Below, piece by piece: positions 46,117 through 55,999 of a stretch of 64,000 nt of DNA. Numbering within the stretch: position 1 is the first letter of the stretch; every line of letters begins with the position of its first letter. Source of the DNA: Tritrichomonas musculus (taxonomy: Eukaryota; Parabasalia; Tritrichomonadida; Tritrichomonadidae); the NCBI GenBank assembly GCA_039105265.1, contig JAPFFF010000009.1, positions 3,906,001 through 3,970,000 on the forward strand, in the 5' to 3' direction. The position numbers were made by a program, and so were the translations under genes. The notes under the pieces were generated by a model. That model saw nothing but the letters and a program-made list of their open reading frames with translations. It was not told the DNA's origin and did not search any database.

Positions 46117-48063
46117 ATGAAAGATAACACGCTTGTTGATCAATCTCTACTGAAAGAAGAACATATACAAAATCCAAATAGTAATCCGCCATCAGAAATT
46201 CAAGGACAAGTTTTGTTATATGAACCATTATCATCTGAACCTTTATTAGGCACAGAGTCTTCCTCGTCAAATAAATCTACAAATCAAAAAGATTCAAAGG
46301 ATGTTCCGCACCCATTTCTTTTTAGACCTTTTTCACGCCCTCTTCCATTTATTGATTCAGTTCAGGGTCACGGAGACAAAATCAGTTATATAACTTTTCC
46401 AAACATTTTATATACAATTTTAATTGGTTGGTGGCTATCATTATTTGTTTGTATAACAGGATTATTATGCTTAATAACAATTTTCCCATATCTTCAAGGG
46501 ATTCGTTTATTTAGACTTGCAAAATTTATATTTTATCCCTTTGGATATTATGCGTACTTAGATAAAGGCAAAAGCGGTAATCCGAATATAATAGGACGTA
46601 TTTTATTCTATATTTTTGCATCAGTTTTGATTGTTATTCCATTTTTCTGTGGAATGCTTGTTGCATGGGAACTTATATTTTACATTCCAATGGCCAAATT
46701 CATTGCCAAACTTATACCAGTTATTTTTGTTAATATTCACAGACTTCACATTAACAAATTAATTAACGATAACCCCGAAGTTGGTCATTTGCCTGTCGCC
46801 TTGACTTATAAAAGTGGTGTGTTTATATATTTCAAATACAATATATTCAGTTTCGAAGTTATTTACTTAAATCTTTATCCATTCATCATTTTATCATTGT
46901 ATTACGGATTTTTCGGATCAATTGATCCTGTTTCAGGAACTCTCATTTCAATTGTTGGAACAATACCTTGTATGTACGTAATTGGTGTTTGCACAGAAAT
47001 TGTTAGTAGTCGCTGTGGACTTGTTTTAGGTTCACTAATTAACGCAGGTTTCACTGGCCTTGTCGAATTAATTCTTTTTTATTTCTCAATTAGAAAAGAA
47101 CTTGGTGAAGTGGTTAGAGCAGCAGTTACTGGAGCATTTTTAATGAACCTTTTAGTTATCCCTGGTTTATCTATGCTTGCTGCAGGTATAAAATGGAAAG
47201 AAATTAAACTGAATCGAAAAGTCCAATCAGTAAGCGGCACATTCCTGTTTCTTGCAATTGTTGCTGTTTTCTTCCCTGCAATTTTCTATGGAATCTATGG
47301 AAGATCACGTGTATACTGTACTGAATGCTATGGACTTGAAGGCCAATTCTATCTTCCAAGTAATCAATATGCTAATTGTACTCATTGCTCGATCAAATCG
47401 CTCTCAAATCTTGATGATGATAATATATACATAAATATGGCACGTCCTTTGATGTATACTGTTTCGTGTGTGATGCCTATTGTATATGCTGTTGGTCTCT
47501 TCTTTTCAATGAAAACACATAAATACATTTATGATGAATTTGAAGCTGAACAAGCTGGCGAAGAAGGTGAAAATGGTGGTGCTAGTTTGAAAACTTGGGT
47601 TTGTATTGTTATTCTCTTAGTTTCTTGCGTTTTATTCTCTTTCATTAGTGAAATTTTAACTGATTTTATGCCTGAAGCTTTGGGAAAAATGGGCCTTACA
47701 GAAAGATTTGTTGGACTTGTTTTTTATACTCTTGTTCCAGCTGTTGCCGAGTTTATGAATGCTATTCGTTTTGCATTGGAAGGAAATATGGGATTGAGTC
47801 TTGAAATTGGAAACCAAGGAGCAATGGTTGTATCATTAATCCAGATGCCAGCACTTGTATTGATGTCAGTACTGATTGGATCGAAGGATTCAAAGGGATC
47901 TTTCACTCTGATGTTTGAAATGATTGACGTGTTCGCAGTTATTATTTCCGTCCTTTTGAGAAACTCAATGTTAATGGAAAATTCAATTAATTATTTCACC
48001 GGATTCGCATTTTTGGTTGTCTTCTTGCTCATTGCAATTGTTTATTACTTTGATCCTTATTAA
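46117..48063 (+). CDS. CAX-type cation/H+ antiporter, VNX1-like
   Basis: The 648-residue product is a polytopic membrane protein with about 12-13 hydrophobic segments. A cytosolic head of some 90 residues is followed by two extra helices, then the two CAX alpha repeats: GSLINAGFTGLVELILFYFS near residue 305 with the following TGAFLMNLLVIPG, and GLTERFVGLVFYTLVPAVAE near 527 with the following EGNMGLSLEIGNQG. Length and the large N-terminal part resemble yeast VNX1 more than short CAX proteins. Such exchangers load Ca2+ or monovalent cations into acidic vacuoles using the proton gradient. A CxxC-type loop (CTECYGLEGQ, CTHCS) near 405-430 is unusual and may bind metal. Confidence 0.88.
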   Translation: MKDNTLVDQSLLKEEHIQNPNSNPPSEIQGQVLLYEPLSSEPLLGTESSSSNKSTNQKDSKDVPHPFLFRPFSRPLPFIDSVQGHGDKISYITFPNILYTILIGWWLSLFVCITGLLCLITIFPYLQGIRLFRLAKFIFYPFGYYAYLDKGKSGNPNIIGRILFYIFASVLIVIPFFCGMLVAWELIFYIPMAKFIAKLIPVIFVNIHRLHINKLINDNPEVGHLPVALTYKSGVFIYFKYNIFSFEVIYLNLYPFIILSLYYGFFGSIDPVSGTLISIVGTIPCMYVIGVCTEIVSSRCGLVLGSLINAGFTGLVELILFYFSIRKELGEVVRAAVTGAFLMNLLVIPGLSMLAAGIKWKEIKLNRKVQSVSGTFLFLAIVAVFFPAIFYGIYGRSRVYCTECYGLEGQFYLPSNQYANCTHCSIKSLSNLDDDNIYINMARPLMYTVSCVMPIVYAVGLFFSMKTHKYIYDEFEAEQAGEEGENGGASLKTWVCIVILLVSCVLFSFISEILTDFMPEALGKMGLTERFVGLVFYTLVPAVAEFMNAIRFALEGNMGLSLEIGNQGAMVVSLIQMPALVLMSVLIGSKDSKGSFTLMFEMIDVFAVIISVLLRNSMLMENSINYFTGFAFLVVFLLIAIVYYFDPY

Positions 48064-48346
48064 AGTTGTTTGATTTTTTTATTTCTTGTCAGTAAAAATA
48101 ATTATCATATTTTACAGTATGTATTTATCTGCATTAACTGGGGTTTAAATACTTTTTCTTTTTCTGAATTGGAGATAATTATATAACTTGAAAAGAGAGC
48201 AATACTTTTGAACTATTTTGACTGATTAATATGCTTAGAAAAGAATAAAAAGCTTGATGATTACAACCATTATAAAAATTGATTGTAGTTCATGCTCATT
48301 TTACAAACATAAAATTTTAAAACTTTTTGAAAAGTAAAAGAGTCGA

Positions 48347-48352
48347 TCATTT
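48347..48352 (+). promoter_or_regulatory. Inr-type initiator
   Basis: TCATTT lies 3 bases before the ATG at 48356 and predicts a 7-base leader. Confidence 0.65.
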
Positions 48353-48355
48353 TAA

Positions 48356-49741
48356 ATGAAATCAATTACTCTATCTTCAGCTGGATTAAAAAACATTATT
48401 ACGCATGATGAACATAAATTTCATTTTATATTTGGTGAACATGATATCGAAATGGATAATATTTTAGCAGAATTTATTTCGCCTGAAGTATCAAGACTTC
48501 ATAAAGCTGATCCAACTATTTGTTCAATTAATTTTAATGATACTTTTAATGATCCTTTAAGTATTTTTTCAAAGAAATATGATGATATTTTGACAAGTGA
48601 CTTCATATCACAACTTCAAAATATTTCAAGAGGATATTCAATCGAAATTAGTAAAGAACAAAGTTTTGATATGCAATTGATTTCAATTCTTCTTGGAAAC
48701 AAAGAGTTGTTTTCAACACTAAATGAAATATATCCATTTGACCTTGATGAATCAAATATTGACCTTTATGTGCAAAGATTACAAGTTTTTCATAATTTTA
48801 TAGGATGCTCAAAGTATTTTGAGTATACAAATATTATTGATTTCATCGCACAACACTTTTATTTGGTAGATAAAAACGAATTATTAAAAAATTCGAAGAC
48901 GATTATTTATTCAATTATTTCAAATCCAAAATTAATATTAGATAATGAAGATTCATTATTTGACCTCATCAATCAAATGTATGAAAATGACGATAATTCT
49001 GACAGTGAAATCAGTATTACGCGTTTCTATGAAGAAATACAATTTTCTGAATTGAGTGAAGCAAAATTTGAAGAATTCCTATCATATTTTAAGTTGGAAG
49101 AAATGTCAAATCCATTATGGATAAAACTTTGCGAATGTTTTTATGTGAAGCATCAAAATTTTCAAAAAAAAATGTATAAAAGATATTTAATGGGCGATAA
49201 TCAAGTTATAGAATTTGATGGCAATAATGCATTTAATGGAATAATTAATCATTTGGCTGAAGAGTGTGGTGGAGATGTCAGTGATAATAACGTTGTTAGT
49301 GTAACAGCTTCATCTATATATAACACTTATTATCCTAAAAATGTTGTTTCTTTTAATAATAAAAATTATTACTTTTCAAAAGGCATGGATTATGATTGGC
49401 TTCAATATGATTTCAAAGAGAGAAAAGTTCGGCCAACTCATTATACCATTAGATCAAGATATGGATTCGGTAAAAGCGGTTGCCATTTAAGAGAATGGGT
49501 GATTGAAGGATCAAATACGAGTCTAAAAGATGATTGGAAAGTTTTGGATTTACGAAAAGGAATAAGTTGTCTTGATGGAAGTTATGAATACCATACTTTT
49601 GAGATACAGGCACAATTGGAAAAATACGAATATTTTCAATATCTAAGAATTCGAATAACAGGGCCTAATACCGGGGATTGTGATAATTTAACGTTTTCTG
49701 ATCTAGAATATTTTGGTTCTATTTCAAATAATTTCGCCTAA
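48356..49741 (+). CDS. BTB-like protein with C-terminal discoidin-like domain
   Basis: The 461-residue product belongs to a large trichomonad family. Residues 15-65 (HKFHFIFGEHDIEMDNILAE) resemble a degenerate BTB fold, followed by helical BACK-like repeats to about 280. Residues 290-456 form an F5/8 type C-like beta sandwich (SSIYNTYYPKNVVSFNNKNY, WLQYDFKERKVRPTHYTIRS, YLRIRITG), as in BTBD9-like proteins. It lacks signal peptide and membrane segments, so the domain probably binds an intracellular ligand. A role as ubiquitin-ligase adaptor would fit BTB-BACK proteins, but is inference. Confidence 0.8.
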   Translation: MKSITLSSAGLKNIITHDEHKFHFIFGEHDIEMDNILAEFISPEVSRLHKADPTICSINFNDTFNDPLSIFSKKYDDILTSDFISQLQNISRGYSIEISKEQSFDMQLISILLGNKELFSTLNEIYPFDLDESNIDLYVQRLQVFHNFIGCSKYFEYTNIIDFIAQHFYLVDKNELLKNSKTIIYSIISNPKLILDNEDSLFDLINQMYENDDNSDSEISITRFYEEIQFSELSEAKFEEFLSYFKLEEMSNPLWIKLCECFYVKHQNFQKKMYKRYLMGDNQVIEFDGNNAFNGIINHLAEECGGDVSDNNVVSVTASSIYNTYYPKNVVSFNNKNYYFSKGMDYDWLQYDFKERKVRPTHYTIRSRYGFGKSGCHLREWVIEGSNTSLKDDWKVLDLRKGISCLDGSYEYHTFEIQAQLEKYEYFQYLRIRITGPNTGDCDNLTFSDLEYFGSISNNFA

Positions 49742-49834
49742 AGATTTTTAAATTTTTAATTTTGTGAATATTCTTTTTTTATTTTTTAATTTTTTTTGAA
49801 AAGTTGAGTTGTCATCTATTTCAATAATAACGAA

Positions 49835-50050
49835 ATGATTGCTTTTTTATTTCTACTAGCTCTTCGAAAAGATTCAAAAGATGAACCAATTTTATCATCG
49901 TTTGGACAATGGAATTGGATTAGTTTAATGTCTGTTTGTGTTCTTATATGCCTTATTTTATTAATTATATTTCAAATGTTTTTCAAAGCTAAAACACCGC
50001 AAATAATTCCTCAATCATTTGGTGGAAGCATTCTTGAAGAAAGCGCATGA
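49835..50050 (+). CDS. Small single-pass membrane protein, 71 residues
   Basis: The product has a short hydrophobic N-terminus (MIAFLFLLALRK), a linker, and one strong membrane helix (WISLMSVCVLICLILLIIFQ, residues 28-47) followed by a polar tail. The start may be served by TCAATA at 49820-49825. The first segment may be a signal peptide. Family not recognised; the strong hydrophobic pattern and clean frame between two genes support it. Confidence 0.5.
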   Translation: MIAFLFLLALRKDSKDEPILSSFGQWNWISLMSVCVLICLILLIIFQMFFKAKTPQIIPQSFGGSILEESA

Positions 50051-50297
50051 TTTTTTTATGATTTTACATTCAAACACCATTTTTTGTATATTTGGTTTGC
50101 AATGAATCTTTTGCGATTTTACATTCTTAGAAACCAAATCACATGTATATCTTTAAAAGGCGTATATATATCATTATTAATTTTTTTTTTTTATGAAATT
50201 TTGTTCAGGTTTTTTATCTTCAATTAAAATTTTATAATCGTTAAGGTGAAAAAAATATGAATTTTTTTTGAATTAATTGAAAAAGTTTAAATATTTA

Positions 50298-51122
50298 ATG
50301 AGTTTTCAAGATTTTTGGAAGAAAACAAAAAAAGCACTTGCTATTCAAGTGGAAGCAATTAAAAACATACCAACAGCAGATAGTGATATGTCTTCGCCTC
50401 TGAATAGCGCCGAATATATCGAGACAACACAAAAATTAAAGAGACTTATTAATTTAATAAACCAAACAATAAGTAATTTTCAACAGCTTAATCAATGTAT
50501 TGCTACATTTTCATCCAAACAGCGTATTTGTTGGGAAACATTTTCTTTAGAAAATCCGACTAAAGTTGACATGGAAAGCTACAAAAATAAATCAATTTCA
50601 TTTGAACAAACAATTATGTCAACAATTGTTGAAGATATTAAAAATAACAAAGATCTCGCTTTTCTTTATTCAAAACTACCTGAGCTTAATAATCTAAATC
50701 ACATTCACGATAAACTATACAATAATTTACTTCTCAAAAAGAGAGCTGAAGATAAAGTTGAAAGTCTTATGCAGCATGGAACTCCTGAACAAAGGCAAAC
50801 GGCTTCCGCAGAATATGATAAAAGATCAGAAAAATCCGCTAAGTATCAAAATGACCTAGATGAAGGTATAGAAAGAATCGCAATCGAAGTCATCTCATCT
50901 CTTAAATCTCTTGAGGTATTCTACAGATCTGAATTACAAAAATTTGTTGAAACAGCAAGTAAAACATTCATTTATGAAACAGTTCCTGTCGAAGCATTTA
51001 TGGGATCACATTCATCAGATGAAGAAAGAGAGATGAATGCTCGAAATAAAAAAGATACAGATGATAAGAGTAAAGAAGAAAAGAATAGTGAAGATGATGA
51101 AAAAAGCGGAGATTCTGATTAA
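50298..51122 (+). CDS. BAR-domain-like protein
   Basis: The first ATG is at 50298 and gives 274 residues (start MSFQDFWKKTKKALAIQVEA). Three long helices cover residues 30-215, with the spacing and content of BAR domains: a first helix with KLKRLINLINQTISNFQQLN, a middle helix with LPELNNLNHIHDKLYNNLL and a kinked basic third helix with YQNDLDEGIERIAIEVISSL. The last 40 residues are an acidic, Lys-rich unstructured tail. BAR dimers bend membranes in endocytosis and trafficking. Assignment rests on helix pattern, so sorting-nexin or arfaptin-like variants cannot be told apart. Confidence 0.65.
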   Translation: MSFQDFWKKTKKALAIQVEAIKNIPTADSDMSSPLNSAEYIETTQKLKRLINLINQTISNFQQLNQCIATFSSKQRICWETFSLENPTKVDMESYKNKSISFEQTIMSTIVEDIKNNKDLAFLYSKLPELNNLNHIHDKLYNNLLLKKRAEDKVESLMQHGTPEQRQTASAEYDKRSEKSAKYQNDLDEGIERIAIEVISSLKSLEVFYRSELQKFVETASKTFIYETVPVEAFMGSHSSDEEREMNARNKKDTDDKSKEEKNSEDDEKSGDSD

Positions 51123-51267
51123 TTATTTTTTAATATTTATAAATTTAGAAGAAAAGATACAATTGTGTTGGTAATTCCGAGAACGTTTTTAAAATAATAT
51201 AATATTTAGTAATTTTGATATTTAATATTTTTATTTAATAGTTAATATAATATAAAATAGATTTTAA

Positions 51268-54200
51268 TTATTGTGGAACAAATCTAGGATCAGCTGTTTG
51301 AATGTTAGGATGATAGATCAACTGAACAATTTCTCTATTACTAGAATGCATTGCCATATCTCTAGGAGTAACATTATTATTATCGTAAGCGTCAACCTTA
51401 GCACCATTAGAAACGAGTAATTTGCAAATTTCAACGTTATTTGTTTCAATTGCAACATGAAGAGGAGTTTTTCCCAATTTGTCTTTAGATTGAACGCTAA
51501 TTCCTGAATTAATCAAAAACTTAACTATATCATTCTTATGATTATTAATTGCAACATGATAAACTGAGCTATTAAAAAAAATAAATAAAAAATATCATTA
51601 AAATATTAATAAATAAAAATATTTTCATCAATTGAATAAATATTTGCACCATTCATAATGAAAGACATAATAATTTCAATTTTATCAGATATAATGGCCA
51701 AATACAATGGACTTCGATTAGTTGATTTACAACGCTTATCAGGATTAGCGCCAAATGAGAACAAAAGGTCAATAATTTGCAAGTTTCCTTCTTTAACGCT
51801 TTCATAAAGAAGAGTGTTTCCATCTTTATTTCGAGCATTTGGATTTGCTCCGAACTCAAGTAATATTCTCATTTGGATGACGTTTTTAGAACGGAAAGCA
51901 TTCCAAATCAAATCATTCATATTTTCATTATTATTTGCATTTATTCCTTTAGATTGTAAATTTTTCTTTGGCACATATTTCAAAGATGAATTTTTCTTCA
52001 CTTTTTGAATGATTTGAACTCTATTCTTTTGATCAAGAGGCATTAAATTAGGCAAAAAGCCGTTTAATAAGTTTTCTGCTTTAACTCCATTATAATTCTT
52101 GATCAACAAATCGAAGATTTTTCTTCTACCACAAACATAAGCCAATGCGATCAAAGCGATGTCATCATAATCAATTAAATTTGAATCCTTGAAGAATTCG
52201 AAAACAGAGAACAAATCATTTTCAATTATGAAATCGATGATTGACAAATTTCTCTGTCTAACATTAACATTCAATCCCTTACTAACCAAATATTTAATAT
52301 AATCGATATCTTTAATTTTAGCAGCTCCTTTTAATGCATTAAAAGATTCGCAAGGGTTGAAATGGCCAACTTTTTCAATGAATAAATTAACGGTCGATTG
52401 TTGATTTAACGAAGCTGCCAAAGACAAAGGAGATTCACCTTTTCTATTCTGTTCCAAGATCAAAGAAGGTTTATTCAAAGATAAGAAAAATTCGATCACT
52501 TTTGTTTGATTTTCTCTAACAGCATAATGCAAAGGAGTATCGCCATTAATATCTCGAATATTATCGTTAGAATTATTTTCAAAGCTTAGCAATTTCTTAA
52601 TTATATAAATTTTACCAGTTTTAGAAGCTGCATGTAACGGAGTTTTTCTACGATTATCGGCAATTGTAGGTAATACTTTTTTGCTTAACAGAAAATCTAA
52701 AGCTTCTTGATTTCCATATTTAGCAGCGAAATAGATTGGGCTTCTACCTTTTTTATCTACGGTATTAATCCTTGCGCCTTTAGAAACAAGCAAGATTAAA
52801 ACAGGCTTTCTTGAACGACAACAAGCGTAAGAGAAAGGAGTTCTTCCTTTTGCATCTTGGACGTTTAAATCAAGTTGCGGAGTAATCAATTGTTGAATTA
52901 CATCAACTTGGTAACTAATAATTGCTTGAGAAATTGGAATTTTTCCAGTTTCGTCAATTGCATTAACGTCAGCGCCGTTAATTACAAGAAAACGAATGAA
53001 TGATAATAAATGATTTTTGCAAGCAACATGTAAAATAGTTTCTTTTGTTTTTGGAACAATTATTGTATTCATGTTCATTTCGATTCCTAAATAAAGTGCA
53101 GCCAACTTTGATAATGATAAAGGATCGCCAGAAGAAGCTGCAAGAAATGAATTGTTTGGCGCCAACATTCGTAAATTTCTTGAATCAATTCTCAAGTCGT
53201 CATCACGATAAGGATTTGTTGATTCTGGCGGGAATTTTTCAATTAAATTTCCAATGAATTGAGCTGTCAATGTCCAATCATTTTTAGCTCCATTTCTCAG
53301 TAAAACTTCAGCGAAAATGTAATTCTTGTGAGAAACAGAAACAGAAAGAGGTGTTTCTCCGTCAATTGAAGAAACATTAATTGACTCTCCATTTTTAATC
53401 AAATATTTAACTAACCAGTCAACTAGTTCGTAATTAAATTGCTTAGACGGACATTTGCAAAACATCATCGAATCATTCGACGCGATCAAATGAAGAAGTG
53501 ACGGTATGTTAAATGACGGCGGTTGTAAAGATGCATAAGATTCTACAAAAACTCGAACATTTGCAAATTTGCATGAATCAATGGCATGATGAATTGGACG
53601 AATTCCACTGATGTCTGGTGCATCAATGTTGTAACCTTTCCTTATTAAGAAAGAAAGTGTTGTTGGCGGTGAAAAACACGAAGCTAAAATTAATAATTTA
53701 TTATTCGACAAAAAATAAGTCGAGACAGAATCTGCTTTATTTGAAGACGATGAAAAGAAATTCAAAAGTTGATCGATCAAACTTGAATTGGAATTCGTCT
53801 TCGAAGTACAGCCAGTTGCAGCTACTAAATAGAAAAAGACGGATATTTGATCCTTCTCAAGTATGGCTTGATTAAACGGTCTCCTGACATCTGCATCGTG
53901 CTCTAAAAGGACCAAAGCTTTGCCAAACAAGTCACGAAATGAAGTCGGATTAAGAAGAAGTTTTATGTCTTCAAACGCCGAAGAATCATCCTGTTGAATG
54001 TACTTGCTTTTGAGGGCAACATGAAGAGGATATGTGTTATTGAATTGAAAGTTAACATTGCCACCTTTCTTGATTATATCCAGCAGAAAAGATGTGTTAT
54101 TAAGCTCGCACGCAGCATGTGTGAATGAATAACGGTTGTTTAAATCAAGAGGAATTCCATTTGAAACAAGTTTGTCAATGGCTTCAATGTTTCGTTCATC

Positions 54201-55369
54201 AACAAGTACATCGAAAGGTGAAGTATCATCATGTTTGTTCTTCTGTTCAAGTTTGGCGCCTTTTTGAATGAGACTAATAAATAATTCAGAGTTAAATTGG
54301 TCGCTCGAAACTGCGTAGTCTAAAAAAGTGAAGCCATTCTCATCAAAACCGTTAATATTGCTTATGTTTTGTATTAATAAATCAAAAATGGCTCGGCTCT
54401 TGATGTTAATGGCACTTTTTATAGTGGACCCGATAAATGGATTGGCGCCTTTTTCTATTAAATATTTGACAATGTCTACTTTTCGACAATTGACTGCAAG
54501 ACCAAGGGCGGTGAAGCCATTTTTATCAATTTGATTGATGTCTTCGCCATTTTCAATACATTGTTTAACGGTTGTGAGGTCACCGTTCGAAACTGCGCTG
54601 AAAAGTTGCCCTTTTTGAAATGATTTCTGTAAAAGTGGTATCATTCGGTTATCTTTGTTCATTTTGGCTATTTCAATGGAATCATGACCTTCACCATCTT
54701 TTTGGTGGATAATATTTTGGCCATAGATTTCACAATATACTGATACAATATCATAATTACTCTTTTTAACAGCTAGATGAAATGGAGTGTTGCCATCTGT
54801 ATCTTCTTTAAATTCGCAGAGATCATTAGTCAGTAAATATCGTACAAGTTCTGGATTTTTCACATCAGATAAATAATGAAGTAAAGTTTGATTAAAAAAT
54901 ATATAATTTTAAATGTCATAAATAATAATTATATAAAATATCATCATCTGTGGCATTAAAATCCGCATTCTGGTCAATAAGAAATTGTAAAATGTCTTGG
55001 TTTGCATGTGGCGATGCTAAAAAATGAACTGATTCTCTATTAAAATTTAAAATAAAATTCCATGAATAAAAAAAAATGATAAAAAAAAACACGATTAAAA
55101 AAATAAAAAATTAAAATATTATCTGTAGCGTCTAATTCTGATCCTGTTTCAATAAGAAATGCTGCACAATTTTTTGCACCAAAATAAATGGCAATTGATA
55201 TTAACGGGGGCTCTTCTTGTAACATTGGAATATTCGTAATACCGCTTAAATCTAGGCACATAAAACTTTTGATTTTTTCAGGAACATATTTCCCAAGAAG
55301 CTTCGGATCATCATTTTGAATTGCGTTGTATATAATTTCAGTTAATTTTTGATGATCATCAGAACTCAT
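51268..55369 (-). CDS. Long ankyrin-repeat protein in four coding blocks
   Basis: Four blocks on the minus strand read as one ankyrin protein: 55369-55118 (start MSSDDHQKLTEIIYNAIQND), 55041-54940, 54893-51621 and 51573-51268 (end DPRFVPQ). Together they give about 1310 residues, nearly all ankyrin repeats, for example DTDGNTPFHLAVKK and GKTPLHVAIETNNVEICKLL. Block 2 is exactly one repeat. The breaks fall at the same repeat position, between the last Asp/Asn of one repeat and the first residues of the next, and removing 46-76 bases at each keeps frame and repeat length. The inserts are listed separately. No catalytic domain, signal or membrane segment; a scaffold role is likely. If the inserts are not spliced, the main product would be the 1085-residue frame from 54863. 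Confidence 0.75.
51574..51620 (-). other. Intron-like insert 3 in the ankyrin gene
   Basis: A 47-base segment of only A, T and one G, starting ATTTTTA after GATGAAAAT and ending in a T run before AATAGC. It contains no GT and carries in-frame stops. Removing it joins a repeat ending IYSIDEN to one beginning NSSVYHVAIN. Confidence 0.55.
54894..54939 (-). other. Intron-like insert 2 in the ankyrin gene
   Basis: A 46-base AT-rich segment, starting ATTTTATA after GATGATGAT and ending TTTTTT before AATCAA. Removing it joins NADFNATDDD to NQTLLHYLSD, giving the exact ankyrin spacing from Asp to the TLLH turn. Confidence 0.6.
55042..55117 (-). other. Intron-like insert 1 in the ankyrin gene
   Basis: A 76-base T-rich segment, starting ATTTTAAT after GATAAT and ending AATTTT before AATAGA. 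Removing it joins GSELDATDN to NRESVHFLAS. No GTATGT start and no ACTAAC branch signal is present. Confidence 0.55.
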
Positions 55370-55375
55370 TCCCTA

Positions 55376-55999
55376 ATAAAATTTTCAAAAACATGGACAA
55401 CTTTTTAATAAAGTTTCACAATCTTATCAACTTTTTTTTTTCTTGCTAAAATCTTTTTATATGATAAAGTTTACTAAAAACAAAAACAAAATTTACATAA
55501 AAGTTGAAATAATAATTTAAATTATTGCAAATAATGTAATAAAAAAAATACTATTAGAAATTTCTATTCCAAAAAGATTGTTCAATACTATTAATTCAGA
55601 ATAAAAAAAACATCAGAAAAAGAAAAAAAAGATATTTTTGTAATGTATCGTGTATTTTATATGTTTGATTGATATCTCTTTTGTTTTCAAAAGTTTGATC
55701 TAAAATAAAATAATTATATTTTTAAGTTCAACAAATGAATACAAATTATATGGTATAATCATTTTACAAAAAAAAAAAAAATTAATTTGGATAATTAATG
55801 AATGAGCAAAAAATGATTATCTTAAAAAAATACTATAAAAATAATTATCTTATTTTAATGATCTTTTGGATATTAAATTAATCATAATGTCTTTTCATTG
55901 ATTATCATTTGAGGATGCTGATTGCAAGCAAAAGATTGTTTGAAATTTTAAACACGTTATAATCAAAACTTTTTGAATTAGATTGTTATTAAAAACAAA
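55376..55999. other. Divergent intergenic region
   Basis: A 624-base AT-rich spacer between the ankyrin gene and a rightward coiled-coil gene. Several A/T runs; no gene, repeat or clear initiator seen. Confidence 0.55.

Noticed and set aside
49820-50050. Small membrane frame as a C-terminal exon of the BTB-like/discoidin-like gene
   Set aside because: The upstream gene ends cleanly after a complete beta-sandwich and the small frame has its own ATG and possible initiator.
51268-55369. Canonical GT-AG introns with GTATGT and ACTAAC signals in the ankyrin gene
   Set aside because: I looked for these at all three breaks; the 47-base insert has no GT at all, so the usual intron model does not fit.
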